Below are positions 1-7,652 of a stretch of 64,000 nucleotides of DNA, in pieces (positions within the stretch are counted from its first letter, which is position 1; the number at the start of each line of letters is the position of its first letter). The translations under genes and the position numbers were made by a program. The notes below the pieces were generated by a model. It had not been told where the DNA came from and searched no databases. It worked only from the letters and a program-made list of their open reading frames with translations. The DNA is from Massilibacteroides vaginae. GTDB taxonomy: Bacteria > Bacteroidota > Bacteroidia > Bacteroidales > Tannerellaceae. The DNA lies in assembly GCF_900178525.1 (NCBI RefSeq), contig NZ_FXDJ01000007.1, positions 310,001 through 374,000 of the forward strand, read 5' to 3'.

Positions 1-195
1 CCCCCGACAAAAAAACGGAACATATCTCCTATTTCAATAAACTTTCTCGTGTTTTTATTTTTTTTCACACTAAATCAATATTCGTCATCACAAAACCCAG
101 TGCCTTATATAATTGTCAATGAATAAGATCCGCACAAACCCGGATAAAAACAACATTTTTTCCGATTCTAATTTTCAATATGTATAAAAATACTA

Positions 196-203
196 TATCT
201 TTG
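196..203 (+). promoter_or_regulatory. -7 promoter box of tRNA-Pro
   Basis: TATCTTTG matches the Bacteroidetes TAnnTTTG -7 consensus and ends 27 bases before the tRNA. No clear -33 TTG is present at the expected 19-21 bp spacing. The rest of bases 1-195 shows no gene. Confidence 0.55.
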
Positions 204-230
204 CGCCTCGTATAACGAAGGTTATACAAT

Positions 231-303
231 CGGGATGTAGCACAGTTGGTAGCGCGCCACGTTCGGGACGTGGAGGTCGGAAGTTCGAGTCTTCTTATCC
301 CGA
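231..303 (+). tRNA. tRNA-Pro (anticodon CGG)
   Basis: A 73-nt cloverleaf. The acceptor arms are CGGGATG and TATCCCG with discriminator A. The anticodon stem CCACG/CGTGG encloses the loop TTCGGGA, so the anticodon is CGG at 264-266. The T arm has the loop TTCGAGT. The 3' CCA is not encoded. The D stem GCAC/GCGC carries one A-C mismatch (242 against 253), and the last acceptor pair is G-T. Both are tolerable in a functional tRNA. Confidence 0.95.
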
Positions 304-310
304 CTCAACA

Positions 311-345
311 AGGGCAAATGAATTGATATTCAATTCGTTTGCCCT
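311..345. terminator. 16-bp hairpin after tRNA-Pro
   Basis: Arms at 311-326 and 330-345 pair over 16 bp with one G-T wobble around the 3-nt loop TAT. There is no downstream T run, so this may be a processing or termination structure and not a textbook intrinsic terminator. It could also act on leftward transcription coming from hicB. Confidence 0.6.
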
Positions 346-450
346 TGGTCGTAGATAGCGGTAAAGAGTATTATATCCTATACTTATCCCTAAAGATATA
401 CCGAATAAAAGCCCCGACACTAAGGCCAGGGCAAATCAAGTTCTTTGTAA

Positions 451-846
451 TCAAAAGCTAAAATGAACCTTACCTATCTCTTTTGAGAACTCCTGAATAC
501 TATTAAAAATCTTTTTAGATGTTTCTTTACTTGGATTTCTATACCCTGCGGCATAACTCCATAATTGTTTTTGATTTATTCCGGTAATTTCTTTCATACC
601 TGCAAATGAGATGTACTTAGAATAGTATTTTAAGAATCCGGAGGTGTCAAAAGTAAACTCTATTTCATATGGTTCGGAAAACAACTTGTCTCCTTCTTCT
701 TTCAACAACTTAATCGCTTCTAATAAACTGTTTTTTGTCTCTTCAACTGTGTCGCCGGCACCATATACTCCAGGTACATTTTCAATCCAGACACCAAACT
801 GGTCTTTCCCACCTGTGATAATAGCTTTTAAAATATTTTTTTTCAT
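451..846 (-). CDS. hicB: HicB-family antitoxin with C-terminal helix-turn-helix
   Basis: A 131-residue protein. Residues 1-55 have the HicB fold pattern (a beta strand followed by GxWIENVPGVYGAGDTVEE and a helix), which in the family resembles a degraded RNase H and binds the toxin. Residues 80-125 look like a Cro/XRE-type DNA-binding domain (GMKEITGINQKQLWSYAAGYRNPS), a known HicB architecture. The gene follows hicA after 49 bp on the same strand, the usual toxin-first order. By family knowledge HicB neutralises HicA and represses the operon. Paired palindromic sites upstream of hicA are the likely operator. Activity is inferred; the assignment is firm. Confidence 0.9.
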   Translation of the reverse strand: MKKNILKAIITGGKDQFGVWIENVPGVYGAGDTVEETKNSLLEAIKLLKEEGDKLFSEPYEIEFTFDTSGFLKYYSKYISFAGMKEITGINQKQLWSYAAGYRNPSKETSKKIFNSIQEFSKEIGKVHFSF

Positions 847-895
847 AACCAGTTAAAAAAATTAATATATAATAAATTCAAATGAAGGATGGGGG

Positions 896-1075
896 CTATT
901 TAAGCCCCATATCCTTTTGCAATCTAAGCCGAAGTCCTTCCGGAATCTCTTTAGAGCCATGATCCGGCACTGTGTACTTTAAACCATCTTTCTCGTAGAT
1001 TACGTGACTTCCACTTTGTCGAACCTTAACCCATCCCTGACGGGTAATCATTCTGTGAAATTCTTTGTACTTCAT
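896..1075 (-). CDS. hicA: HicA-family mRNA interferase toxin (59 aa)
   Basis: My own translation of the minus strand from the ATG at 1075 to the TAG at 896-898 gives 59 residues beginning MKYKEFHRMITRQGWVKV. It continues with RQSGSHVIYEKDG and ends LQKDMGLK. This is the complete HicA pattern: a small dsRBD-like fold, the N-terminal helix and GW turn, and the catalytic histidine in the G-S-H-x-x-Y motif. HicA toxins cleave mRNA independently of translation. The reading frame is intact, so the toxin may be active. It lies immediately upstream of hicB and behind a good promoter. It is short enough to be missed by length-filtered gene calling. Confidence 0.9.
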   Translation of the reverse strand: MKYKEFHRMITRQGWVKVRQSGSHVIYEKDGLKYTVPDHGSKEIPEGLRLRLQKDMGLK

Positions 1076-1104
1076 TAACTCAAATATCGCTTTTGATTAC
1101 ACCA

Positions 1105-1161
1105 CAAATGTAGGAAATATTTCCATCACAACCAATCTTTTTGATAGAAATATTTCCATCA
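1105..1161 (-). promoter_or_regulatory. hicAB promoter with paired operator sites
   Basis: On the minus strand TTGG (1135-1132), a 19-bp spacer and TACATTTG (1112-1105) form a complete Bacteroidetes promoter 30 bp upstream of hicA. The 12-bp perfect palindrome GGAAATATTTCC (1113-1124) fills the end of the spacer. GAAATATTTCCATCA occurs twice in the same orientation, at 1114-1128 and 1147-1161, exactly 33 bp apart (about three helical turns), bracketing the -33 box. This is the layout expected of an autoregulatory HicB operator. Confidence 0.7.
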
Positions 1162-1332
1162 TAAAACCGTCTTACTTATCACAAGAAGAACTGTTATACT
1201 GTACTAATATTAATCACTATGACATTGCTGCCCTATTAAAATTCAACAATGACCAAAACAGAAGCATCCTATTGGTAGATTTTTTTCATTTTTTAAGTTA
1301 AAAACAGGGCTTTTTCTCCTCTTTTTTGAGAT

Positions 1333-1459
1333 TCATATACACCACTGATAATCAGGGCATTGTATATTGACAAAAACACAAAGGTTATTTTTCCGAAAAT
1401 AAAGGATATTTTCGGAAAAATAAAGGATATCTTTTCAATTATATAGTAATGTAAAAAAA
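1333..1459 (-). repeat. AT-rich intergenic repeat, family A copy 1
   Basis: Read on the minus strand this contains TTTTTTTACATTACTATAT, then three units of 20-23 bp built on ATATCCTTTATTTT or ATAACCTTTG flanked by GAAAA, then CTGATTATCA. The same order of elements recurs on the plus strand at 50492-50616 with roughly 80 percent identity by eye. It lies between the symporter 3' end and the hicAB promoter. The part of this gap at 1162-1332 shows no gene. Confidence 0.75.
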
Positions 1460-1469
1460 CGCCTCTACT

Positions 1470-2687
1470 TTAAGGCTGATTTTGAAATGTTAATTCGGTT
1501 GAAACGTCGGTGTTTGGTTTTTTATATATTTTATCCAGAACCAACGCGATGGCACCGTCTCCAACAACATTACAGGCAGTGCCAAAACTATCAATCGCGA
1601 TGTAGACGGCTATCATCAACGCCACATCCGCTTCACCGAAACCGAGTATTGATTGCAACGGACCGATTGCTGCCATTATAGCTCCTCCGGGAACACCCGG
1701 TGCTGCAATCATTATAATTCCCAGCATGCAAATAAAACCTGCGAATGTTGCCAAATCGTGCGGGTAGCCTGTTATCATACATACAGCCAATGCTGTGGCT
1801 GTTATTTTCAATGTACTTCCTGCCAGATGGATGGTGCAGCACAACGGAACACAAAAGCCGGCCACATCTTCGTTTACGCCATTTTTCAATGTCTGCCGCA
1901 GCGTAACCGGTATAGTTGCAGCCGAAGAGGATGTGCCTAAGGCGGTTGCATACGCCGGCATCATAGTCCACAGTAGTTTAAACGGATTTTTCTTCACAAT
2001 GGATCCGGCAACGAAATATTGGATTAACGGGAGTAGAATGTGAAGTACAAAGATTACACCTATTACCTTACCGAAAGTAGAAATTATACTGAATGCACTA
2101 CCCGAAGTGCTCATATTTAAAAACATACCGAATATATAAAGCGGCAACAGCGGAATGATCACTCTGCTGATCACTATCTCCACAATCTCTTTTAGATCAG
2201 TAAGGAGCGATTTTATTGTTGCTCCTCCATTTTTCGACACAGTTCCGCCTAAGCCCAATACAAAAGCAAGCACCAATGCTGTCATAACATCAAACAATGG
2301 TGGTATTTCGATTACGAAATAAGAATTCAGCATCGCTTCTGCCGGGTTTACAATAGCTCCACCCGTATTTTGTGTACCCACATCAATTAGCGGGAATACT
2401 GCTTCACACGAAAAATAGGTCATAAATCCCGAAAAAAGCGTCGATCCATAAGCTATTCCAACCGTAAAGAGCAATAACTTACCGGCATTATTTCCTAAAT
2501 CGGCTATACCCGGAGCAACCAATCCTAATATTATTAAAGGTATGCAAAACCCGAGAAACTGTGAGAAAAAGCTATTGAATGTCACAAAAATACGCGACAA
2601 CCACTCGGGAAATATATAACCAAAGGCTAAGCCTAACACAATAGCTATTGCAACTCTTGCAAGTAAGGGTAGTTTAGAGAGTTTCAT
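1470..2687 (-). CDS. Cation:dicarboxylate/amino-acid symporter (DAACS family)
   Basis: A 405-residue inner-membrane protein with 8 or more hydrophobic segments. It carries the DAACS serine-rich re-entrant loop (GTSSSAATIPVTLRQ near residue 250) and the later substrate-site region VPGGAIMAAIGPLQS and DSFGTACNVVGDGAIAL. The family couples uptake of C4-dicarboxylates, glutamate/aspartate or serine/threonine to Na+ or H+. The substrate cannot be told from sequence. Length is normal for the family. The gene stands alone, leftward, and diverges from rpsP across 155 bp. Several antisense reading frames over it are shadows. Confidence 0.88.
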   Translation of the reverse strand: MKLSKLPLLARVAIAIVLGLAFGYIFPEWLSRIFVTFNSFFSQFLGFCIPLIILGLVAPGIADLGNNAGKLLLFTVGIAYGSTLFSGFMTYFSCEAVFPLIDVGTQNTGGAIVNPAEAMLNSYFVIEIPPLFDVMTALVLAFVLGLGGTVSKNGGATIKSLLTDLKEIVEIVISRVIIPLLPLYIFGMFLNMSTSGSAFSIISTFGKVIGVIFVLHILLPLIQYFVAGSIVKKNPFKLLWTMMPAYATALGTSSSAATIPVTLRQTLKNGVNEDVAGFCVPLCCTIHLAGSTLKITATALAVCMITGYPHDLATFAGFICMLGIIMIAAPGVPGGAIMAAIGPLQSILGFGEADVALMIAVYIAIDSFGTACNVVGDGAIALVLDKIYKKPNTDVSTELTFQNQP

Positions 2688-2797
2688 GGGTTTAATAATA
2701 TTGGATTTTAGTTCGTATTTGAATTTCAGGTTTTAAACTTAACCAAATTCTTTAATATTATCCATTATTAAAGTTCTCTTTTTGTAATAAAATATCA

Positions 2798-2805
2798 TAT
2801 CTTTG
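2798..2805 (+). promoter_or_regulatory. -7 box of rpsP
   Basis: TATCTTTG lies 37 bp upstream of the rpsP ATG and matches the TAnnTTTG consensus. The -33 region is weak. Confidence 0.55.
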
Positions 2806-2842
2806 CACCCGCAATACAAATGCATAAATTAATTATTCAAAC

Positions 2843-3394
2843 ATGGCAACAAAAATTAGATTGCAAAGACACGGTCGTAAAGGGTATGCTTTTTACCAGA
2901 TCGTAGTCGCAGACAGCAGGGCTCCACGTGATGGAAAGTTTATTGAAAGGATAGGTTCATATAATCCGAACACTAATCCTGCTACAATAGATTTGAATTT
3001 CGAAAGAGCGTTGTATTGGTTACAAGTAGGTGCACAACCTACAGACACTACTCGCAATATCCTTTCTCGCGAAGGTGTATGTATGAAAAAACACCTTTTA
3101 GAAGGTGTAAAGAAAGGTGCTTTTGACGAAGCTGCAGCAGAAACAAAATTTCAGGCTTGGTTAACAAACAAAGAAGCTTCTATTCAATCTATCAAAACAC
3201 AAGAAGCTGAATCAGCAAGAGCTGCTGACAAGGCGCGTTTAGAAGCGGAGAAAGCAGTTAACAAAGCAATTGCAGAAAAAGTAGCAAAGAAAAAAGCAGA
3301 ACTTGCCGCAGCTAAGGCTGAAGCCGAAGCAGGTGATAGCGCAGAAGTAGCAGAAGCTCCTGCTACAGATGCTCCGGAAGCAAGTGCTGAATAA
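2843..3394 (+). CDS. rpsP: 30S ribosomal protein S16
   Basis: The 183-residue product starts [42 protein letters not shown], the S16 signature, and residues 1-85 form the whole conserved domain. Residues 100-183 are a low-complexity Ala/Glu/Lys tail predicted to be helical. S16 is about 80-90 residues in most bacteria, and a long charged tail is common in Bacteroidetes. S16 binds 16S rRNA early in 30S assembly. It is monocistronic here: its own promoter lies upstream and a strong bidirectional terminator follows. Elsewhere rpsP often sits with rimM and trmD; they are not adjacent here. Confidence 0.97.
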   Translation: MATKIRLQRHGRKGYAFYQIVVADSRAPRDGKFIERIGSYNPNTNPATIDLNFERALYWLQVGAQPTDTTRNILSREGVCMKKHLLEGVKKGAFDEAAAETKFQAWLTNKEASIQSIKTQEAESARAADKARLEAEKAVNKAIAEKVAKKKAELAAAKAEAEAGDSAEVAEAPATDAPEASAE

Positions 3395-3411
3395 TTTCTA
3401 AGTTCAGTCAT

Positions 3412-3449
3412 AAAAAAAAGGATGTTGAATAATCAACATCCTTTTTTTT
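3412..3449. terminator. Bidirectional intrinsic terminator between rpsP and tatC
   Basis: AAGGATGTTGA pairs with its complement around the loop ATAA (3429-3432). The stem is extended by an A run on the left and a T run on the right, so it terminates in both directions and serves both converging genes. Confidence 0.92.
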
Positions 3450-3474
3450 ATGTAGCTCTATTTGTTTGCTACGA

Positions 3475-4299
3475 TTAATCGTTAGCTTCTTCTAATTCAT
3501 CTTCGTCATCTTCTTTTGGCGCCTTCCTCACAAAGAATGCACTTAATTCATACAGGCCATATAGCGGAAAGAACACAATACCTAATGTAAATGGATCACT
3601 ACTTGGCGTAATAAATGCGGCTCCCACCAATAAAAACACGATCGCGTGACGTCTGTATTTATGAAAATAAGATCTGTTAATCAACCCGATCTTAGACAAT
3701 AACCAGGATACCAATGGCATTTCAAAAACAACTCCCATAACAAAAATCAACATATAAAAATTATCCATATATGATTCAAGTGAGACTTGTTCCAGAATGG
3801 CTTCACTTAATTGATAAGTCGCCAAAAATCGTAAAGTCATCGGGAAAACCATAAAATACCCAACAGTACATCCCAAAAAGAACATCATTGTACCAAAGAA
3901 AAAGACCCAACGAACGTTTTTCTTTTCGTTCTCGTACAACGCCGGACTAATAAACCTCCATACTTCGTACATAAGATAGGGGAATGTTAGCAGTATTGCG
4001 AGCCAGAAGGAGGTGGTCATGTGTGTAAAAAACTGAGATGCCAGTTTTATATTGACAATCTCTACATGATAAGTATCACTGCAAAAATCGGGTAACAACG
4101 ATGTCTGCGAGCTTATCTTACACATCCATTGGTAAATAATAAAATCGGATGTAGTCGGAGCTAATACCACCTTATCAAAGAGATAAGGCATAAAAGCAAA
4201 CCCTGCGATAGCAAAAATAAAAAGCGCTAAGATGGCACGAAAGAGAGTCCAACGAAGTTCTTCCAGGTGATCCCAGAATGACATTTCTTCCTGTTGCAT
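3475..4299 (-). CDS. tatC: Sec-independent protein translocase TatC
   Basis: A 274-residue polytopic membrane protein with six hydrophobic segments. The N terminus carries the conserved SFWDHLEELRWTLFRA motif, part of the twin-arginine recognition surface on the cytoplasmic side. The region FxxSPALYENEKKN in the first cytoplasmic loop is also typical. The C terminus is acidic (EDDEDELEEAND). TatC is the receptor for folded proteins bearing twin-arginine signals. It follows tatA after 6 bp in a two-gene operon. A plausible client in this window is the oxidoreductase at 59.4-60.7 kb, whose signal reads TNRRDFLK. There is no tatB, so this is likely a minimal TatAC system. Confidence 0.97.
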   Translation of the reverse strand: MQQEEMSFWDHLEELRWTLFRAILALFIFAIAGFAFMPYLFDKVVLAPTTSDFIIYQWMCKISSQTSLLPDFCSDTYHVEIVNIKLASQFFTHMTTSFWLAILLTFPYLMYEVWRFISPALYENEKKNVRWVFFFGTMMFFLGCTVGYFMVFPMTLRFLATYQLSEAILEQVSLESYMDNFYMLIFVMGVVFEMPLVSWLLSKIGLINRSYFHKYRRHAIVFLLVGAAFITPSSDPFTLGIVFFPLYGLYELSAFFVRKAPKEDDEDELEEAND

Positions 4300-4305
4300 C
4301 TTCTT

Positions 4306-4500
4306 TTATTTCTTATCTGTATCGTCGATTTTGATATCGTCTTCTAAACCTTTTACGCCGTCTTTGAAATTTCTCACGCCTTTACCAATACCTTTCATTA
4401 GTTCAGGAATTTTCTTACCACCAAACAGCAGAAGAACAATGATTGCAATGATAATAATCTCACCTGTACCCAGGTTTCCAATAAATAATAGATTGTTCAT
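4306..4500 (-). CDS. tatA: Twin-arginine translocase subunit TatA/E
   Basis: A 64-residue protein with a short N-terminal transmembrane helix ([12 protein letters not shown]), the conserved hinge [16 protein letters not shown] and a charged amphipathic helix, ending in a short acidic/basic tail. TatA oligomers form the passage for folded Tat substrates recruited by TatC. It is first in the operon, 6 bp before tatC, and a good promoter lies 80-110 bp upstream. With no separate TatB nearby it may act as a bifunctional TatA/B. Confidence 0.95.
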   Translation of the reverse strand: MNNLLFIGNLGTGEIIIIAIIVLLLFGGKKIPELMKGIGKGVRNFKDGVKGLEDDIKIDDTDKK

Positions 4501-4579
4501 GATATAATTTGTTTAATTGTTATTAATATCCCACTTCTTGTGCTGATTACATCCTTCATAATAGAACTTCAGACATAGG

Positions 4580-4611
4580 CAAAGATACTATTTGTAATGA
4601 TCTACGCCCAA
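4580..4611 (-). promoter_or_regulatory. tatAC promoter
   Basis: On the minus strand TTGG (4611-4608), a 20-bp spacer and TATCTTTG (4587-4580) match the Bacteroidetes consensus. It overlaps the upstream region of the divergent fabD. Confidence 0.65.
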
Positions 4612-4627
4612 TCTATTTCAAAATTAT

Positions 4628-4635
4628 TACCTTTG
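4628..4635 (+). promoter_or_regulatory. -7 box of fabD
   Basis: TACCTTTG lies 40 bp upstream of the fabD ATG; no convincing -33 element. Confidence 0.5.
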
Positions 4636-4675
4636 CGGCGTCTTAAAAATCTGAAATTAGAAAAAGATTAGAAAT

Positions 4676-5557
4676 ATGAAAGCTTATGTATTCCCCGGGC
4701 AGGGAGCCCAGTTCGTTGGTATGGGCAAAGACCTTTACGACAACAACCCTCTAGCAAAAGAGCTGTTTGAAAAAGCAAATAAGGTATTAGGATTTCGCAT
4801 CACAGACCTGATGTTTGAAGGTACGGATGATGATTTGAAACAAACAAAAGTTACGCAACCTGCTATTTTCCTACATTCGGTTATTCTGGCAAAAACATTA
4901 GGTGAAGAGTTTCAACCGGATATGGTTGCCGGACATTCACTGGGCGAATTCTCCGCCTTAACAGCAGCCGGCGCGCTTTCTTTTGAAGATGGTTTATCGT
5001 TAGTGTACAAACGAGCTCTTGCTATGCAAAAAGCATGTGAAGCATCTCCTTCCACAATGGCAGCAGTATTAGGCTTGCCTGATGAAAAAGTTGAAGAAGT
5101 ATGTTTATCAATAACTGGAGAAGTTGTTGTTCCGGCAAACTATAATTGTCCGGGACAGATCGTTATTTCAGGAACAAACGAAGGCATTGATGCAGCTTGC
5201 GAAAAGTTATTGGCAGCAGGTGCTAAACGGGCTTTGAAACTTAAAGTAGGCGGTGCATTCCACTCTCCTTTAATGGAACCGGCACGTGCAGAATTGGCCG
5301 AAGCGATTAAGAACACAACAATTAAGGCTCCGATTTGCCCGATCTACCAAAACGTAAACGCAAAAGCCGAATCTAATCCGGATATGATCAAAACAAATTT
5401 GGTTGCTCAATTAACTGCACCTGTTCGCTGGACACAGTCTGTAGAAAATATGCTAACAGCCGGTGCTGATCATTTTATTGAATTAGGTCCGGGTGCGGTT
5501 CTTCAAGGTCTTGTTAAGAAAGTAAATAAAGAAATTCTTACTGAAGGACGCAGCTGA
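4676..5557 (+). CDS. fabD: Malonyl-CoA:ACP transacylase
   Basis: A 293-residue cytoplasmic enzyme that moves malonyl from CoA to acyl carrier protein, supplying the extender unit for type II fatty-acid synthesis. Visible marks are GQGAQ at residues 8-12, the nucleophile elbow GHSLGE with Ser88, and GGAFHSPLM near residue 198 supplying the catalytic histidine. Length is normal. It is monocistronic, with its own -7 box and a downstream hairpin, and is separate from the other fab genes. Confidence 0.97.
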   Translation: MKAYVFPGQGAQFVGMGKDLYDNNPLAKELFEKANKVLGFRITDLMFEGTDDDLKQTKVTQPAIFLHSVILAKTLGEEFQPDMVAGHSLGEFSALTAAGALSFEDGLSLVYKRALAMQKACEASPSTMAAVLGLPDEKVEEVCLSITGEVVVPANYNCPGQIVISGTNEGIDAACEKLLAAGAKRALKLKVGGAFHSPLMEPARAELAEAIKNTTIKAPICPIYQNVNAKAESNPDMIKTNLVAQLTAPVRWTQSVENMLTAGADHFIELGPGAVLQGLVKKVNKEILTEGRS

Positions 5558-5578
5558 TTCGCTACATAAAGATAAAAG

Positions 5579-5624
5579 ATGCCTGAAATACTTGTCATAC
5601 TACGACTTGGTTTCAGGCATTTTC
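5579..5624. terminator. Hairpin between fabD and the MBL hydrolase
   Basis: ATGCCTGAAA (5579-5588) pairs with TTTCAGGCAT (5611-5620) across a 22-nt loop, followed by TTTC. It separates two converging genes and can act on either. Confidence 0.65.
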
Positions 5625-5625
5625 A

Positions 5626-6381
5626 TTAACAGTCTACCGACAGTCCATCATAAGCTATATGAACATTGTGCGGCAATTTACGCTCGGTGTCAATGTACAA
5701 TCCGGCCTGATGACTCAGGTGAGTCAACAACGCTTGTTTAGGAGCTATCCGTTCGATTTTCTTTAACGCCTCATCAATCGTTTCGTGAGAGGGGTGTACT
5801 TCTTCTCTTAGCGCTTCTAAGATCAGCAAATCTAAACCGGCAAGTTTCTTATACTCCTCTTCCGGCAATTCTTTCATATCAGTCAGGTAAGCCATATTTC
5901 CTATCCGGTATCCGAGTATCGGCAAATGTCCATGAATTACACGTATAGGTATTATAGGTATAGTTGCTGCTTCAAAAGCTTCTACATCTATCTTATGCAA
6001 GGAAAAATGAGGTAACGCCGGATGCCATCGATCACGAAAAACATAGGGCATTTTAAGTTGTACCGTTTTCAGCACATTTTCTTCGGCAAAAATAGCCATG
6101 CTTTTATCACGGGAAAGCGGGCGTAAATCATCTAATCCTCCCACATGGTCATAATGCTCATGCGTAATCAGTACCGCATCTAAATGAGAAATGTTATTAC
6201 TTAGCATCTGGTAACGAAAATCCGGTCCACAGTCAATCAGAAGTGTTTTACCATTAACTTCAACCAACAAAGACGAACGCATACGTTTATCGCGCTTATC
6301 TTTACTTTGACACACCTTACATTGACAACCAATCTCGGGAACACCTGTAGATGTTCCGGTACCTAAAAATAAAACCCTCAT
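5626..6381 (-). CDS. MBL-fold metal-dependent hydrolase (PhnP/RNase Z-like)
   Basis: A 251-residue metallo-beta-lactamase-fold protein. The N terminus LFLGTGTSTGVPEIGC, the cysteine set C19, C21 and C24, and the metal motif H74-E-H-Y-D78-H79 resemble the PhnP phosphodiesterase subgroup, where the extra cysteines bind a structural zinc. Later histidines (HGHLP and LTHLSHQ) complete the two-metal site. The family hydrolyses cyclic or linear phosphodiesters, but no phn genes are nearby, so the substrate is unknown. Its ATG overlaps the murB stop codon by one base, indicating translational coupling. Confidence 0.85.
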   Translation of the reverse strand: MRVLFLGTGTSTGVPEIGCQCKVCQSKDKRDKRMRSSLLVEVNGKTLLIDCGPDFRYQMLSNNISHLDAVLITHEHYDHVGGLDDLRPLSRDKSMAIFAEENVLKTVQLKMPYVFRDRWHPALPHFSLHKIDVEAFEAATIPIIPIRVIHGHLPILGYRIGNMAYLTDMKELPEEEYKKLAGLDLLILEALREEVHPSHETIDEALKKIERIAPKQALLTHLSHQAGLYIDTERKLPHNVHIAYDGLSVDC

Positions 6382-7394
6382 TAACCAATATATTTTACTT
6401 CAGGAGTTAATTCGATCTTAAACTTATCGTATACTGCCTGACGAATACTTTCCGCAACCAAAGCTATTTCATCTCCGGTTGCCCCTCCTAAATTAACAAT
6501 TACAAGCGCTTGTTTTTCGTAAACACCTACATGTCCATGAGTTTTTCCTTTAAACCCACATTGTTCTATCAACCAGCCTGCGGGAATTTTAACCTCAGCT
6601 TCCGAAACAGGATAATGAGGCATCTCTCCGAACTTTTCGCTCAATGCGTCAAAATGCTGTTTTGATATCACCGGATTCATAAAGAAACTGCCGGCATTTC
6701 CAAATTCGTTGGCATCGGGCAATTTGCTAAGGCGAATAGCACAGATCGCTTCACGTATATTTACTAAATTCACCTCATCGTATGCAGCAAGACTTTCGTG
6801 TAAATTACCATAGTATAATACAAAAGATGGCTGCTTAGCAAGTCTTATATTTATATAGGTAATAATGTAAGGATCCGAATGCTCATTTTTAAAAATACTG
6901 GAACGGTAGCTGTATCCGCATTCGGCTTTGGAAAACGTACGCTTCTCAAAGCTCAGCTGATTATATGCTTCTACGCTTTCTATAACATCTTGGATTTCCA
7001 TTCCATAAGCCCCAATGTTCTGAATTGCCGCGGCACCAGTCTCTCCGGGAATAAGGGAAAGATTCTCAATCCCTCCCCACCCTTTGTTAACGGCATAAGC
7101 AACAACATCATCCCATATTTCGGCCGCTCCGACTCGTAATGTCACAGAATCCTCGGTTTCCTCCTTGATTGTGATGCCACGTATCGCGGAATGTAAAATC
7201 ACCCCGTTGAAATCACCTATAAAAAGAAGATTACTTCCGCTACCAATATGCAGTGATAAAGATTCCTGAAAATATTCATCGTGCAGAATTCTCAGTAATT
7301 CTTCTTCGCTTTCATATTCCATAAACCATCGCGTCTTTACATCCAAGTGAAATGTATTATGTTCATAGAGAGAGTAATCTTGTTCAATTTTCAT
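6381..7394 (-). CDS. murB: UDP-N-acetylenolpyruvoylglucosamine reductase
   Basis: A flavoprotein that reduces UDP-GlcNAc-enolpyruvate to UDP-MurNAc in peptidoglycan synthesis. It shows the FAD-binding segment GSGSNLLF, the middle motif NLSLIPGETGAAAIQNIGAYG, the catalytic-serine region NAGSFFMNP and the terminal glutamate in TPEVKYIG. The open frame extends to 7442, but a -7 box (7427-7420) lies inside that extension, and the family N terminus aligns with MKIEQDYSLYEHNTF. The start is therefore ATG at 7394, giving 337 residues. It is first in a two-gene operon with the MBL hydrolase. Confidence 0.95.
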   Translation of the reverse strand: MKIEQDYSLYEHNTFHLDVKTRWFMEYESEEELLRILHDEYFQESLSLHIGSGSNLLFIGDFNGVILHSAIRGITIKEETEDSVTLRVGAAEIWDDVVAYAVNKGWGGIENLSLIPGETGAAAIQNIGAYGMEIQDVIESVEAYNQLSFEKRTFSKAECGYSYRSSIFKNEHSDPYIITYINIRLAKQPSFVLYYGNLHESLAAYDEVNLVNIREAICAIRLSKLPDANEFGNAGSFFMNPVISKQHFDALSEKFGEMPHYPVSEAEVKIPAGWLIEQCGFKGKTHGHVGVYEKQALVIVNLGGATGDEIALVAESIRQAVYDKFKIELTPEVKYIG

Positions 7395-7419
7395 CCTATT
7401 CGTTCTTAAATAAATTACA

Positions 7420-7427
7420 CAAAGATA
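7420..7427 (-). promoter_or_regulatory. -7 box of murB that fixes its start
   Basis: TATCTTTG on the minus strand, 25 bp upstream of the ATG at 7394. Transcription would begin downstream of the longer in-frame ATG at 7442, excluding it. Confidence 0.6.
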
Positions 7428-7618
7428 ATTATTAATAATCATTGTTCTGAATAAACTAACAAATCAGAACCATGATTAAAATTCATTTTTCAAAAATAAA
7501 CCCCATACAGCCACCCTATTATCCTAAAAAGAGAAACGCCCAATAGGCAATACAAAAAAAAGACAAAAATCTATAACTATCTGCCGAAAAAAGCCATAAG
7601 ATAAATGAAATGAGGACC

Positions 7619-7626
7619 TATTTTTG
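7619..7626 (+). promoter_or_regulatory. -7 box of the HU gene
   Basis: TATTTTTG lies 26 bp upstream of the ATG. The -33 region is unclear. Confidence 0.45.
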
Positions 7627-7652
7627 TGTAGCTAATTAATTAATATAGAATC

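Noticed and set aside
1-230. Upstream end searched for a gene fragment
   Set aside because: No open frame or RNA signature was seen before the tRNA promoter.
1065-1301. 78-codon plus-strand open frame across the hicAB promoter
   Set aside because: It overlaps the minus-strand promoter and operator, starts inside hicA, has no family resemblance and no ribosome-binding context.
1633-2043. Cysteine-rich open frames on both strands inside the symporter gene
   Set aside because: They are out-of-frame or antisense shadows of a clear DAACS transporter.
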